DNA of 64,000 nucleotides from Oceanitalea sp047302425 (GTDB taxonomy: Bacteria; Actinomycetota; Actinomycetes; Actinomycetales; Actinomycetaceae). Below are positions 1 through 7,149 of the stretch, piece by piece. Numbering within the stretch: the stretch's first letter is position 1; every line of letters starts with the position of its first letter. Both the position numbers and the translations under genes were made by a program. The notes under the pieces were generated by a model that was not told the DNA's origin, made no database searches, and saw only the letters and a list, made by a program, of their open reading frames with translations. The stretch is from contig NZ_CP154855.1 in the NCBI RefSeq assembly GCF_047302425.1, positions 3,100,001 through 3,164,000 of the forward strand, read 5' to 3'.

Positions 1-106
1 GGGCGAGGAACTCGATGCGACGCTCCGCCTCGGCGGCGGCGTCGAAGGTGTCGGGGTCGACGACCTCGAGCGCGGTGATGATCTCCGACTGCAGCTGGGT
101 GTCCAT
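1..106 (-). CDS. nadE: NH3-dependent NAD+ synthetase, N-terminal fragment
   Basis: Only the first 35 codons are inside the window; the rest continues beyond base 1. The visible N-terminus (MDTQLQSEIITALEV, then ERRIEFLA) matches the start of NadE proteins, where a short helix with LQxxIIxAL is followed by AExxIRRxVxFL. NadE amidates nicotinic acid adenine dinucleotide to NAD+ in the cytosol, the last step of NAD synthesis and salvage. The ATG is placed 6 nt after a TACATT -10 hexamer, which suggests a leaderless mRNA. The upstream gene is divergent. pncB, another NAD salvage gene, lies at about 34 kb. Family call rests on a short stretch, so moderate confidence. Confidence 0.7.
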   Translation of the reverse strand, partial: MDTQLQSEIITALEVVDPDTFDAAAEAERRIEFLA

Positions 107-112
107 TCCGCG

Positions 113-118
113 AATGTA
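113..118 (-). promoter_or_regulatory. -10 box of leaderless nadE
   Basis: TACATT on the minus strand with exactly 6 nt to the ATG of nadE; no Shine-Dalgarno sequence fits in between. A matching plus-strand box for the divergent gene lies 48 bp away. Confidence 0.45.
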
Positions 119-165
119 CTGGCGCCGTGTTACGTCGTCATCACATAGGCCCTGGTGGGGCGCAC

Positions 166-171
166 TAGGCT
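166..171 (+). promoter_or_regulatory. -10 box of leaderless phosphatase-like gene
   Basis: TAGGCT followed by 6 nt and then the ATG. The same hexamer-plus-6-nt geometry recurs at many genes of this window. Confidence 0.5.
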
Positions 172-177
172 CTGCGC

Positions 178-609
178 ATGACCGGCTGGGACCCCGGGCC
201 CGGGGTCGTCGAGCTGCCGGACGGGCGCCGCGTCCGGGGTGGTGGCGTGCGCCGCCCGCACTCTGACGTCCCGGACTTCGCCGTCTACCTCCTCGGCCGC
301 GAGCCCCGGGTCGAGGGGCGGGACTACCGGTGGGTGCGCTGGCGCGACTTCCGGCTCCCGGACTCGACACCTGACGCGGTCGACGCACTCACGGAGGCCT
401 ACGCCCGCGCCGCGACCGAGAGGGTGGAGATCGCCTGCGGGGGCGGGGTCGGCCGGACGGGCGCGGCGCTGGCGCTGCTCGCCGTCATGGGCGGGGTGCC
501 GACCGAGGACGCCGTCGCCTGGGTGCGCTTGCGCTACCACCCGCGGGCGGTCGAGACGCGGCAGCAGCGGCGCTGGGTCGGCACCGCGGCACAGCACCTG
601 CACGGGTGA
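178..609 (+). CDS. protein-tyrosine-phosphatase-like protein
   Basis: 143-residue cytosolic protein of the cysteine-dependent phosphatase superfamily (dual-specificity/tyrosine type). The CX5R phosphate loop is CGGGVGRTG at residues 87-95, with catalytic Cys87 and Arg93. A general-acid aspartate is not certain; Asp62 in RLPDST is a candidate. The C-terminal segment HPRAVET..Q is typical of compact bacterial and archaeal PTP-like proteins. The start is supported by a -10 hexamer 6 nt upstream. Monocistronic; the next gene has its own promoter. The substrate cannot be told from sequence. Confidence 0.75.
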   Translation: MTGWDPGPGVVELPDGRRVRGGGVRRPHSDVPDFAVYLLGREPRVEGRDYRWVRWRDFRLPDSTPDAVDALTEAYARAATERVEIACGGGVGRTGAALALLAVMGGVPTEDAVAWVRLRYHPRAVETRQQRRWVGTAAQHLHG

Positions 610-641
610 CCGCTCGACAGGTGTCCGGAGCGCCCCCGCTC

Positions 642-647
642 TAGCGT
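642..647 (+). promoter_or_regulatory. -10 box of leaderless SDR gene
   Basis: TAGCGT with a 6-nt gap to the ATG at 654; no ribosome binding site fits in the gap. Confidence 0.45.
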
Positions 648-653
648 GGGCGG

Positions 654-2201
654 ATGAGCTCGCGCCCGACGTCCCCGCTCGACCTGGCCCTGCCCGAGGG
701 CGCGGGCCGGCGTGTCCTCGTCACCGGTGCCAGCGGCTACGTCGGCGGGCGCCTCGTGCCCGAGCTCGTCGCCGCCGGCTTCGCCGTCCGGGCGGGGGCA
801 CGCGACCCGCGCAAGCTCGAGGACCGGCCGTGGGCCGGCGACGTCGAGCTCGTCGCCGCCGACCTCGAGGACGGCGACCAGGTGCGCGCCGCGATGGCCG
901 ACGTCCACACCGTCCTCTACCTCGTCCACTCGATGGGCGGCGGCGGCGACTTCGTCGAGCGGGAGGCGCAGATCGCCCGCACGGTGGCGGAGGCGGCGGA
1001 GGCGCAGGGCGTGGAGCAGATCGTCTACCTCGGCGGACTGCACCCCGACAAGCCGCTCGAGGAGCTGTCGGACCACATGCGCTCCCGGGAGCAGGTGGGC
1101 CGCATCCTCCTCGAGTCCGCCGTCCCCACGCTCGTGCTGCGGGCCGGCATCGTCATCGGCTCCGGCTCGGCGTCCTTCGAGATGATCCGCCACCTCACCG
1201 AGCGGCTGCCCGTCATGCCCGGGCCGCGCTGGCTCGACAACCTCGTCGAGCCGATCGCGATCCGCGACGTCCTGTACTACCTCGCCCACGCGAGCGCGCT
1301 CACCGACCCCGTCAACGGCACCTACGACGTCGGCTCCGGACGGCCGCAGCCCTTCAAGGACCTGCTCTCCGGCTACGCACGGGTGGCGGGGCTGCGCCCG
1401 CGCCGGATCTGGGCACTGCCCATCCCCGCGCCGCGGCTGTCCGGCTTCTGGATCGGGATGACGACGCCGATCCCGCGCGGGCTGGCGATGCCGCTGGCCG
1501 CGTCCATGGCCGAGGACGCCGTCGCCGCGGACCACGAGATCGCCACCGTCATCCCCGACCCTCCCGGTGGGCTCACGCAGTACCCCGACGCGTGCCGGCT
1601 GGCGATCGAGCGGCAGGTCTCCGGGCGGGTGACGGCCAGCTGGGACGACGACGTCACCGCCTCCGCCGGCCCCGCCGACCCGCTGCCCTCGGACCCGGAG
1701 TGGGCCGGGCACACCGTGTACACCGACGTCCGCGAGCGCGAGGGCCGGGCCGCCCCGGACTCGGTGTGGCGGGTGGTCCAGGGCATCGGCGGGGAGAACG
1801 GCTGGTACTCCCCCGCCGTCCTGTGGCGGCTGCGCGGGTTCCTCGACAAGCTCGTCGGCGGTCCGGGCATGGCGCGGGGACGGCGCCACCCGCACCGGCT
1901 GCAGGTCGGGGACCACGTCGACTTCTGGCGGGTGGAGTCGGTGGAGCCCGGAGAGCGGCTCACGCTGCGCGCCGAGATGCGCTCCTCGGGGCGCGCCTGG
2001 CTCGAGCTGTCCGTCGACGCACTGCCCGGCGGCGGCTCCCGCTACCGCCAGCGCGCCATCTTCTTCCCCCGCGGCATCATCGGGCGGCTGTACTGGCTGG
2101 CGGTGCTGCCCTTCCACGCCCTGATCTTCCCCACGATGGCCCGCAACATCCTCCACGAGGCGGAACGGCACCCGGTGAGCGGCGCGTCACCTCAGCGGTA
2201 G
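654..2201 (+). CDS. SDR-family NAD(P)-binding protein with C-terminal DUF2867
   Basis: 515 residues in two parts. Residues about 20-330 form an atypical short-chain dehydrogenase/NAD(P)H-binding fold with the dinucleotide motif TGASGYVG at 24-31 and the segment QIVYLGGLHPD near residue 120. Residues about 350-500 match DUF2867, a domain with a START-like look (GENGWYSP, GDHVDFWRVE, PFHALIFPTMARNI). Such fusions are common in actinobacteria and annotated as SDR oxidoreductases; no substrate is established. The 3' end overlaps the convergent SRPBCC gene by 10 bp, so transcription of the two may interfere. Confidence 0.8.
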   Translation: MSSRPTSPLDLALPEGAGRRVLVTGASGYVGGRLVPELVAAGFAVRAGARDPRKLEDRPWAGDVELVAADLEDGDQVRAAMADVHTVLYLVHSMGGGGDFVEREAQIARTVAEAAEAQGVEQIVYLGGLHPDKPLEELSDHMRSREQVGRILLESAVPTLVLRAGIVIGSGSASFEMIRHLTERLPVMPGPRWLDNLVEPIAIRDVLYYLAHASALTDPVNGTYDVGSGRPQPFKDLLSGYARVAGLRPRRIWALPIPAPRLSGFWIGMTTPIPRGLAMPLAASMAEDAVAADHEIATVIPDPPGGLTQYPDACRLAIERQVSGRVTASWDDDVTASAGPADPLPSDPEWAGHTVYTDVREREGRAAPDSVWRVVQGIGGENGWYSPAVLWRLRGFLDKLVGGPGMARGRRHPHRLQVGDHVDFWRVESVEPGERLTLRAEMRSSGRAWLELSVDALPGGGSRYRQRAIFFPRGIIGRLYWLAVLPFHALIFPTMARNILHEAERHPVSGASPQR

Positions 2202-2665
2202 AAGCCCTCGCGCAGGTTGATGCCGTGCTCGACCCACGCCTTGAGCGCGCCCAGCATGCTCGTCCACCCCTCGCAGTTGCCGAAGGCGCTGCGGGCGCCG
2301 TCCGGGGTCGCCCGCCACGAGGACTCGGTGATGGTGACGAGGGTGCGGGCGCCGTCGTCGACCGGTTCGAGCTCGAAGGTCGTGCGGGTGACGCCGCGCT
2401 CGCTCGTCGTCGCCTCCCCGTCCCACTCGATGACGATGCGGCCGGGTGGGTCTGCCTCGAGGACGCGGACGGGGAAGGGGCCGGGGAAGTCGGCGAACTC
2501 CCAGATCACCTCGGCGCCGGCGGTGAGGCGGCCGCGGGCGCCTCCGGTGGTGAAGTACCTCGACAGCTGGGCTGGGTCGGCGATGGCCTCGTAGACCTCG
2601 GCGACCGGCCGCGAGACGCGGCCCGACACGGTGAAGGACAGCTCTGTCAGCTCGGTGGCGTTCAT
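2192..2665 (-). CDS. SRPBCC / AHSA1-domain protein
   Basis: 157 residues covering a single START-like hydrophobic-cavity domain of the AHSA1 group: N-terminal beta strand with RVSRPVAEVYEAIADPAQLSRYFT, central TxxFELEPVDDGxRTLVTITES, and a C-terminal helix with GWTSMLGALKAWVEHG. Divergently paired with an ArsR regulator only 16 bp away, an arrangement seen often for AHSA1 proteins. Likely a small-ligand binding or stress-response protein; the ligand is unknown. Translation probably begins on a leaderless mRNA because no ribosome binding site fits in the short intergenic gap. Confidence 0.8.
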   Translation of the reverse strand: MNATELTELSFTVSGRVSRPVAEVYEAIADPAQLSRYFTTGGARGRLTAGAEVIWEFADFPGPFPVRVLEADPPGRIVIEWDGEATTSERGVTRTTFELEPVDDGARTLVTITESSWRATPDGARSAFGNCEGWTSMLGALKAWVEHGINLREGFYR

Positions 2666-2681
2666 GTGATATTTTTACAAC
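2666..2681. promoter_or_regulatory. overlapping divergent promoters of the SRPBCC/ArsR pair
   Basis: Only 16 bp separate the two start codons, in an A/T-rich patch that stands out strongly from 73% G+C surroundings. On the plus strand TATTTT (2670-2675) sits 6 nt before the GTG of the ArsR gene. On the minus strand the same bases give a TAAAAA-type box before the ATG of the SRPBCC gene. Both genes would be leaderless and compete for the same DNA; an ArsR dimer bound here would block both. Confidence 0.55.
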
Positions 2682-3014
2682 GTGTCTGGTGCTGAGGTCA
2701 ACGGGTCCGACGAGGACGACGACCGCGTCTTCAAGGCGCTCGCCTCCCCCACCCGGCGGCGCATCCTCGACCTGCTCAAGGAGCGGCCCCGCACGACGGG
2801 CGACGTTGCCGCGCAGTTCCCCGAGCTGGACCGCACGACGGTCCTCCAACACCTGCGCGTGCTCGAGCGCGCCGAGCTCGTCACCGGGCGCAAGGTCGGC
2901 CGCGAGCGCCACCTGTCCCTCGCCCCGCTCCCCATCAAGCGCATCCACGACCGGTGGATCGGGGCGTACGCGCGCGCCGCCGTCGCACTGCTCGAGGACC
3001 TCGACCGCGGCTGA
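2682..3014 (+). CDS. ArsR-family transcriptional regulator
   Basis: 110-residue winged-helix regulator. The signature FKALASPTRRRILDLLKE at residues 17-34 is followed by the recognition region (TTGDVAAQFPELDRTTVLQHLRVLERAELV) and a short wing (GRKVGRERHLSLA). No CxC metal-binding motif is present, so it is probably not a metal sensor but one of the ArsR proteins paired with SRPBCC/AHSA1 genes. GTG start chosen because a -10 hexamer lies 6 nt upstream and no other start precedes the domain. Likely autoregulates and controls the divergent SRPBCC gene. Confidence 0.85.
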   Translation: MSGAEVNGSDEDDDRVFKALASPTRRRILDLLKERPRTTGDVAAQFPELDRTTVLQHLRVLERAELVTGRKVGRERHLSLAPLPIKRIHDRWIGAYARAAVALLEDLDRG

Positions 3015-3038
3015 CCTGCGAGCCCCGCGCCCGCGGCC

Positions 3039-3044
3039 GACAAT
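3039..3044 (+). promoter_or_regulatory. -10 box of leaderless DUF488 gene
   Basis: GACAAT with a 6-nt gap to the ATG at 3051. The first base deviates from TANNNT, so weaker than the other boxes. Confidence 0.35.
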
Positions 3045-3050
3045 GGCTCG

Positions 3051-3593
3051 ATGCCTCTGCTCACCGTCGGTCACGGCGCGCTCGACCGCGCGGGGCTCGC
3101 CGCCCTCCTCACCGGCCGCCGGGTGGCGCTCGTCGTCGACATCCGCCGCTTCCCCGGCAGCAGGCGCAACCCCGACGTCGCCAGCGACGCCCTCGCACAG
3201 TGGCTGCCCGAGGCCGGCGTCGCCTACCGCTGGGAGCAGCGCCTGGGCGGGCGGCGCCACCTGCGCAAGGCCGAGGACGCCGCCTCACCGGACACGTGGT
3301 GGCAGGTCGACGCCTTCCGCGCCTACGCGGGCTATACCCGCACCGAGGAGTTCACGGCCGCGCTCGCCGAGGTCGTTGAGGAGGCCCGCGGCGACGCACG
3401 GGTCGCGGTCATGTGCTCCGAGGCGGTGTGGTGGCGCTGCCACCGCCGGCTCGTCGCCGACGTCGCCACGCTCCTCCACGACCTGCCCGTCCACCACCTC
3501 ATGCACGACGGCGAGGTGCGGATCCACGAGCCCTCGGCCGGCGCCCGGGTGGGCGACGGCGTCGTCGTCTGGGACGGGGAGCCGGCCGGGTGA
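3051..3593 (+). CDS. DUF488 family protein
   Basis: 180 residues, full-length DUF488 domain: TVGHG at 5-9, VVDIRRFPGSRRNP at 28-41, and the conserved MCSEAVWWRCHR block at 121-132 with Cys122, Cys130 and His131. The family is widespread in bacteria; its biochemical role is not established, although the Cys/His cluster and the conserved Arg pair suggest nucleotide or nucleic-acid chemistry. Ends 1 bp before the convergent reductase gene stop, so the two share a terminator region or read into one another. Confidence 0.85.
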   Translation: MPLLTVGHGALDRAGLAALLTGRRVALVVDIRRFPGSRRNPDVASDALAQWLPEAGVAYRWEQRLGGRRHLRKAEDAASPDTWWQVDAFRAYAGYTRTEEFTAALAEVVEEARGDARVAVMCSEAVWWRCHRRLVADVATLLHDLPVHHLMHDGEVRIHEPSAGARVGDGVVVWDGEPAG

Positions 3594-3594
3594 G

Positions 3595-4170
3595 CTACCG
3601 CCGGTCGTAGGTGAGGACGACGTTCCCGCCGTCGAAGGTCCGCACGTCCGTCAGGTCGAGCTCGCCGGGCGCGAAGCCGGCGCCCTCGAGCATCGGGCGC
3701 CCCGAGCCGGCGACGACGGGGTAGAGCTTGACGATGAAGCGGTCGATCTCCGCGAGCAGCGCCCCGGCCAGCCGCGCCCCGCCCGCGAGGTAGATGTCGA
3801 GCGGGGAGTCCTCGGCCTTGAGCCGGCGCACGAGGGCGACGGGGTCGTCCCGCACGATGGTGACGTCCGGGTCCAGCTCCTCCTGCGTCGTCGAGACGAC
3901 GTACTGGCGCAGGTGCGCGTACGGGCTGGTGACGCCCTCGCGCAGACCCGGCTCGTAGGTGCGCCTGCCCATGACGACGGTGTCGAAGTGCTTGTTCGGG
4001 CGGTCGGCGATGCCAAGGTACGCGCGGCCGTGGCTCGGGATCGTGTCGGGGTACTCCTCCAGCATCCATGCGGAGTACTCCTGGGGCTGCGGGTAGAAGT
4101 CGACCTCGTCCTCCGGGCCGGCGATCCGGCCGTCGAGCGAGGCGGCGATGTAGTAGGTCAGTCGGCGCAC
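3595..4170 (-). CDS. RibD C-terminal / dihydrofolate-reductase-like protein
   Basis: 191 residues of the DHFR-like RibD_C fold: N-terminal YYIAASLDGRIA (6-17), VVMGRRTYE (65-73) and DIYLAGGARLAGALL (125-139). It resembles the YwjB/YyaP group of NADPH-dependent reductases rather than true DHFR; the substrate is unknown. The gene stands alone between a convergent neighbour and a terminator of the downstream-lying yeeD gene. Confidence 0.8.
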   Translation of the reverse strand: MRRLTYYIAASLDGRIAGPEDEVDFYPQPQEYSAWMLEEYPDTIPSHGRAYLGIADRPNKHFDTVVMGRRTYEPGLREGVTSPYAHLRQYVVSTTQEELDPDVTIVRDDPVALVRRLKAEDSPLDIYLAGGARLAGALLAEIDRFIVKLYPVVAGSGRPMLEGAGFAPGELDLTDVRTFDGGNVVLTYDRR

Positions 4171-4241
4171 GGGGTCTCCTTCGTCGGGTGCGGTCCGCGC
4201 GCCATCCTTCCCTGCCGCGGCCCGCGCCGGCCACGGAATAC

Positions 4242-4286
4242 GCGAGGACGACGACGGCGGGACGCACCCGCCGTCGTCGTCCTCGC
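4242..4286 (-). terminator. intrinsic terminator hairpin after yeeD
   Basis: Perfect 20-bp inverted repeat (arms 4242-4261 and 4267-4286) with a 5-nt loop, 7 bp past the yeeD stop codon. No U-run follows, as is common in high-G+C actinobacteria. Confidence 0.75.
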
Positions 4287-4293
4287 TCCGCGG

Positions 4294-4518
4294 CTACTTC
4301 TTCTGGACGGTGATCGACCACTCCGCGTCACCGATGCGGCGGTAGTCGGTCACCGGGTAGCCCTCTGAGGCGGCCCAGCGCGGGATGGCGTCGGTGGCCT
4401 GGGTGCAGTCGAAGTTGATGGTGAGGTAGTCGCCGTCGGGCAGGGACGCGATGGCGTCCTTGGCCTCGACGAGCGGGAAGGGGCAGACCTGTCCGGAAGT
4501 CTGGAGCGTGAGGGGCAC
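4294..4518 (-). CDS. yeeD: TusA-family sulfurtransferase (YeeD-like)
   Basis: 74 residues, the whole TusA/SirA fold. The active-site motif CPFP lies at 12-15 with catalytic Cys12. It follows yeeE by 13 bp on the same strand. YeeD proteins work with the membrane protein YeeE/TsuA in thiosulfate uptake, taking the sulfane sulfur or processing thiosulfate on the cytosolic side. The hairpin just beyond the stop ends the transcript. Expression should follow the leader-peptide control described for yeeE. Confidence 0.85.
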   Translation of the reverse strand: MPLTLQTSGQVCPFPLVEAKDAIASLPDGDYLTINFDCTQATDAIPRWAASEGYPVTDYRRIGDAEWSITVQKK

Positions 4519-4531
4519 GGTGGTTCCTTTC

Positions 4532-5587
4532 TCAGGCGTCCACGAGGGACGGGGCGGGGGTGCGCTGCGCCGTCGGGCGGTGGCGCAGGATGAAGACGTG
4601 GGTGGCGGCGCCGGTGCCGAGCACCATGAACGCGAAGGACAGCCAGCCCTGGTAGGAGAACTGGGCGGTGTTGACCATGGCGTTGCCGATGGTGCAGCCG
4701 CCCGCGAGCGCGGCGCCGACGCCCATGAGGGTGCCGCCGGTGATGGAGCGGACCATCGTCGTGGCGTCGGGGACGCGCAGGCGGAACTCCCCGGAGGCCT
4801 TGGCGGCGATGAAGGCGCCGACGAGGATGCCGAGGACGAGGAAGACGCCCCAGTCGACGAGCTCGACGTCGCCGGTGACGAGGAAGGCCACTGTGTTGGC
4901 CGACGGCGTCGTGATGCCGAGGCCGGCGGGGCGGCCCGCGGCGGTGCTCAGCGGCCACGCGACGATCGCGATGACCCCGATGACGACGGCGGTGGCGAAG
5001 GCGTGCCACGGCTTCTCGAGCAGGAGGTGGGCCAGGCCGGTGCGGCGGGCCGGCAGGGCGGCGAGCTTGGGCTCGGCGGCGAGGTGGCGGGTGGCCGCGT
5101 AGCCGACGGCGAGGACGAGGCCGCCGACGAGCCACCACGGGGAGATCCCGAGCGTCTCGTGGATCGAGGTGAGGCCCACCGTCCGGGCGCGGGCGGCGGT
5201 GGTGAGGTCGGCGAAGACGCCGTACTTCATCGCCGCGGCGGACCCGGCGTAGAAGATGAGCGCGAACCAGGAGCCGATGAGTCCCTCGCCGGAGCGGTAG
5301 AAGGTGCCGGTGGCGCAGCCGCCGGCGAGGACGATGGCGAAGCCGAAGATGAAGGCGCCGACGATGGTCGCGACGGGGGCGAGCTCGCCGGAGCTGAGCT
5401 GGATGACGCCGAGGGCGTCGAGGGCGAAGACGCCGACGCTCTGGACGGCGATGACGATGAGGAACGCGGTGATCCAGCGCGTGTTGCGCCCGATCCACAC
5501 GTCGCGGAAGGCGCCGGTGACGCAGAAGCGTCCCCGCTGCATGGCGAAGCCGAGGGCTCCGCCGACGACAAGTCCGGTGAGGACCAT
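4532..5587 (-). CDS. tsuA: thiosulfate transporter YeeE/TsuA
   Basis: Polytopic inner-membrane protein of 351 residues with internally repeated halves. Three cysteines expected for thiosulfate passage are present: Cys22 (RGRFCVTG), Cys91 (LAGGCATG) and Cys298 (LAGGCTIG), close to the C22/C91/C293 described for the Spirochaeta thermophila YeeE. I chose the ATG at 5587 rather than one 11 codons upstream because an AAGGA ribosome binding site lies 10 nt before it and the cysteine numbering then matches the family. Forms an operon with yeeD and is preceded by a Cys-containing leader peptide, pointing to control by cysteine supply. Confidence 0.88.
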   Translation of the reverse strand: MVLTGLVVGGALGFAMQRGRFCVTGAFRDVWIGRNTRWITAFLIVIAVQSVGVFALDALGVIQLSSGELAPVATIVGAFIFGFAIVLAGGCATGTFYRSGEGLIGSWFALIFYAGSAAAMKYGVFADLTTAARARTVGLTSIHETLGISPWWLVGGLVLAVGYAATRHLAAEPKLAALPARRTGLAHLLLEKPWHAFATAVVIGVIAIVAWPLSTAAGRPAGLGITTPSANTVAFLVTGDVELVDWGVFLVLGILVGAFIAAKASGEFRLRVPDATTMVRSITGGTLMGVGAALAGGCTIGNAMVNTAQFSYQGWLSFAFMVLGTGAATHVFILRHRPTAQRTPAPSLVDA

Positions 5588-5649
5588 GGGTGGGTTGTCC
5601 TTCTGGGTATGGGGTGGCACGGGCCCGGCGCGGCGGCGCGCGCGGGCAG

Positions 5650-5711
5650 GGCGCGCCGAAGAGGGCGCGCCGAGGGGTGGCGAAGGTGCGGACGGGCCGG
5701 CGCACCGCCGG
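5650..5711 (-). promoter_or_regulatory. hairpins in the yeeE leader, candidate attenuator
   Basis: Between the leader peptide stop and yeeE the RNA can form at least two hairpins: one with 6-bp arms and a 3-nt loop (5697-5711) and one with GGCGCGCC arms and a 6-nt loop (5650-5671). The first forms soon after the leader peptide is translated. A ribosome stalled on the Cys codons would change folding here. No U-run is visible, so termination could be Rho-dependent. Confidence 0.45.
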
Positions 5712-5743
5712 GGTCGGGGCTCGAGCCGGTCAGGCGAGCGGGA

Positions 5744-5812
5744 TCACCGACACTCGCCGGTACACAGGCGGCGGGCAGCGGTGCGCGGCGGCTGGTACGT
5801 CTGGCTGAGCAT
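5744..5812 (-). CDS. 22-residue cysteine leader peptide upstream of yeeE
   Basis: A 23-codon reading frame too short for usual gene finders. It starts with ATG behind a strong AAGGGGGA ribosome binding site with 7 nt spacing and ends in RLCTGECR, with two cysteine codons (both TGT) at positions 17 and 21 just before the stop. TGT is a rare cysteine choice in this genome, where TGC dominates. Small Cys-rich leader ORFs upstream of sulfur genes act as cysteine-responsive attenuators in mycobacteria (Canestrari and colleagues). The peptide lies between a promoter and the thiosulfate uptake operon, which fits that role. Function inferred, not shown. Confidence 0.7.
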   Translation of the reverse strand: MLSQTYQPPRTAARRLCTGECR

Positions 5813-5850
5813 GGTGGTTCCCCCTTGTCAGGTCCTGCGACCTGGCGGCG

Positions 5851-5881
5851 ACGCTAGGAGCGTGTGTGCCGGCGGGTCGAA
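5851..5881 (-). promoter_or_regulatory. promoter of leader peptide-yeeE-yeeD
   Basis: TAGCGT (-10, 5851-5856) with TTCGAC (-35, 5876-5881), 19-bp spacer. The spacer is long, so the -35 assignment is tentative. The start site would fall about 30 nt before the leader-peptide ATG. Confidence 0.4.
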
Positions 5882-5927
5882 CCGCGTCCGGCAGGTGAGA
5901 CGGGCGCCTGGGGTCGGCGACCGCCGG

Positions 5928-6842
5928 TCACCAGAAGGCGCGGGAGGCGATGGCGTCCGCGAAGCCGTCCAGGGCGCCGTCGGCGGCACCGAGGTAGAGG
6001 GAGGCGTCCACGAGCGAGACCTCCATGATGCAGGGCTCGCCGTTGTCGCCCTCGACCATGTCGATACGGCTGAACAGCAGCTGCGCGTCGCGGCCCATCC
6101 GGGACTTGATGTAGCCGTGGATCGCGGCGCGCGCCTGCTCCCCCACCCGCAGCTCGGCCTCGGTGGCCTCGCGCGCGGTGGCGACCTCCTCGGCGACCTC
6201 CTCGGCCGAGGCGAGCGGCCCGAGAAGCATCGGCTCCTTCTCCACGGTGTGCGACAGCACGCCGTTGAGGTAGATCAGCGCGGTCTCGCCACGCTCGTCG
6301 ACCGACTGGACGTAGCGCTGGACCATGACCGCACGGCCCTCCTGGAGCAGGCCGTAGGCGTGCTGGATGGCGTCCATGCGCGACATCGCGTCGCGGGCGG
6401 TGTACCGGCCGGTGTCGCGGGAGCCGGAGGAGATGGCCGGCTTGACGACGAAGTCGCCCAGCGAGGGGAAGCGGGTGTGCACCTGGTGCTTGGACAGGTC
6501 CTTCTCCGGCTCGAGCCACACGGTGTCGATCGTCGGCATGCCGCGCCGGCCCAGCTCCTGGAGGTAGTGCTTGTCGGTGTTCCACTCGACCGTGTCCGCA
6601 CTGTTGAGGAGCTTGCGGATGCCCCGCGTCCACGCGAGGAAGTCATGGCGCCGCTGCGCGTAGTTGTGGACCGCGCGCAGCACGACGATCCCGGCCTGCG
6701 ACCAGTCGACCGACTCGTCGTCCCAGGCGGCGACGTGCGGATCGATGCCCCGCTCCGCGAGCGCGTCGGGCAGCCCCTCCTCACCCGAGTCCAGCTCGGG
6801 GTGGTCCAGGCAGGTCGCGAGAGTGACACGAGGCTTCGACAC
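5928..6842 (-). CDS. ATP-grasp domain protein
   Basis: 304 residues. ATP-grasp elements: EWNTDKHYLQELGRRGMPTIDT (about 88-109), the nucleotide-binding FVVKPAISSGSRDTGRYT (about 131-148), MVQRYVQSVDERGETALIYLNG (about 172-193) and the Mg-binding region near the C-terminus ending in IMEVSLVD. Similar to stand-alone RimK-like ligases that join a carboxylate to an amine or thiol; substrates are unknown. GTG start supported by TAGGTT 6 nt upstream (leaderless). No partner gene on the same strand except the sulfur operon about 115 bp further, which has its own promoter. Confidence 0.75.
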   Translation of the reverse strand: MSKPRVTLATCLDHPELDSGEEGLPDALAERGIDPHVAAWDDESVDWSQAGIVVLRAVHNYAQRRHDFLAWTRGIRKLLNSADTVEWNTDKHYLQELGRRGMPTIDTVWLEPEKDLSKHQVHTRFPSLGDFVVKPAISSGSRDTGRYTARDAMSRMDAIQHAYGLLQEGRAVMVQRYVQSVDERGETALIYLNGVLSHTVEKEPMLLGPLASAEEVAEEVATAREATEAELRVGEQARAAIHGYIKSRMGRDAQLLFSRIDMVEGDNGEPCIMEVSLVDASLYLGAADGALDGFADAIASRAFW

Positions 6843-6848
6843 GCGCTC

Positions 6849-6854
6849 AACCTA
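6849..6854 (-). promoter_or_regulatory. -10 box of leaderless ATP-grasp gene
   Basis: TAGGTT on the minus strand, 6 nt before the GTG start. Confidence 0.45.
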
Positions 6855-6980
6855 TCCGAAACCGCGGAATGGCGCGGCTCACACACGACGGTCGGTGACA
6901 CTCGTCACGACTGGCCCTCTGGTGTGCTTTCGGCCCGACGGCGGTGGTAACGTTTGGGACTGCCGCAAGTGCAACCGCAA

Positions 6981-7056
<76 letters not shown>

Positions 7057-7060
7057 GCCG

Positions 7061-7088
7061 AAGGCCGTCTCCCCCGGGAGGCGGCCTT
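7061..7088 (+). terminator. terminator of tRNA-Lys
   Basis: 13-bp stem (7061-7073 with 7076-7088, one G-T pair) ending in a short T-run, 4 nt after the CCA end. Confidence 0.85.
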
Positions 7089-7149
7089 TCGCGTTGCTGG
7101 GGCCGTGCGATGCTGGGAGGGACCGCCCACGACGACGACGGAGGACTCC

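Noticed and set aside
239..2695. 818-codon plus-strand frame through the first genes
   Set aside because: Arg/Pro-rich, no motifs, crosses a well-supported phosphatase, SDR and SRPBCC gene in other frames.
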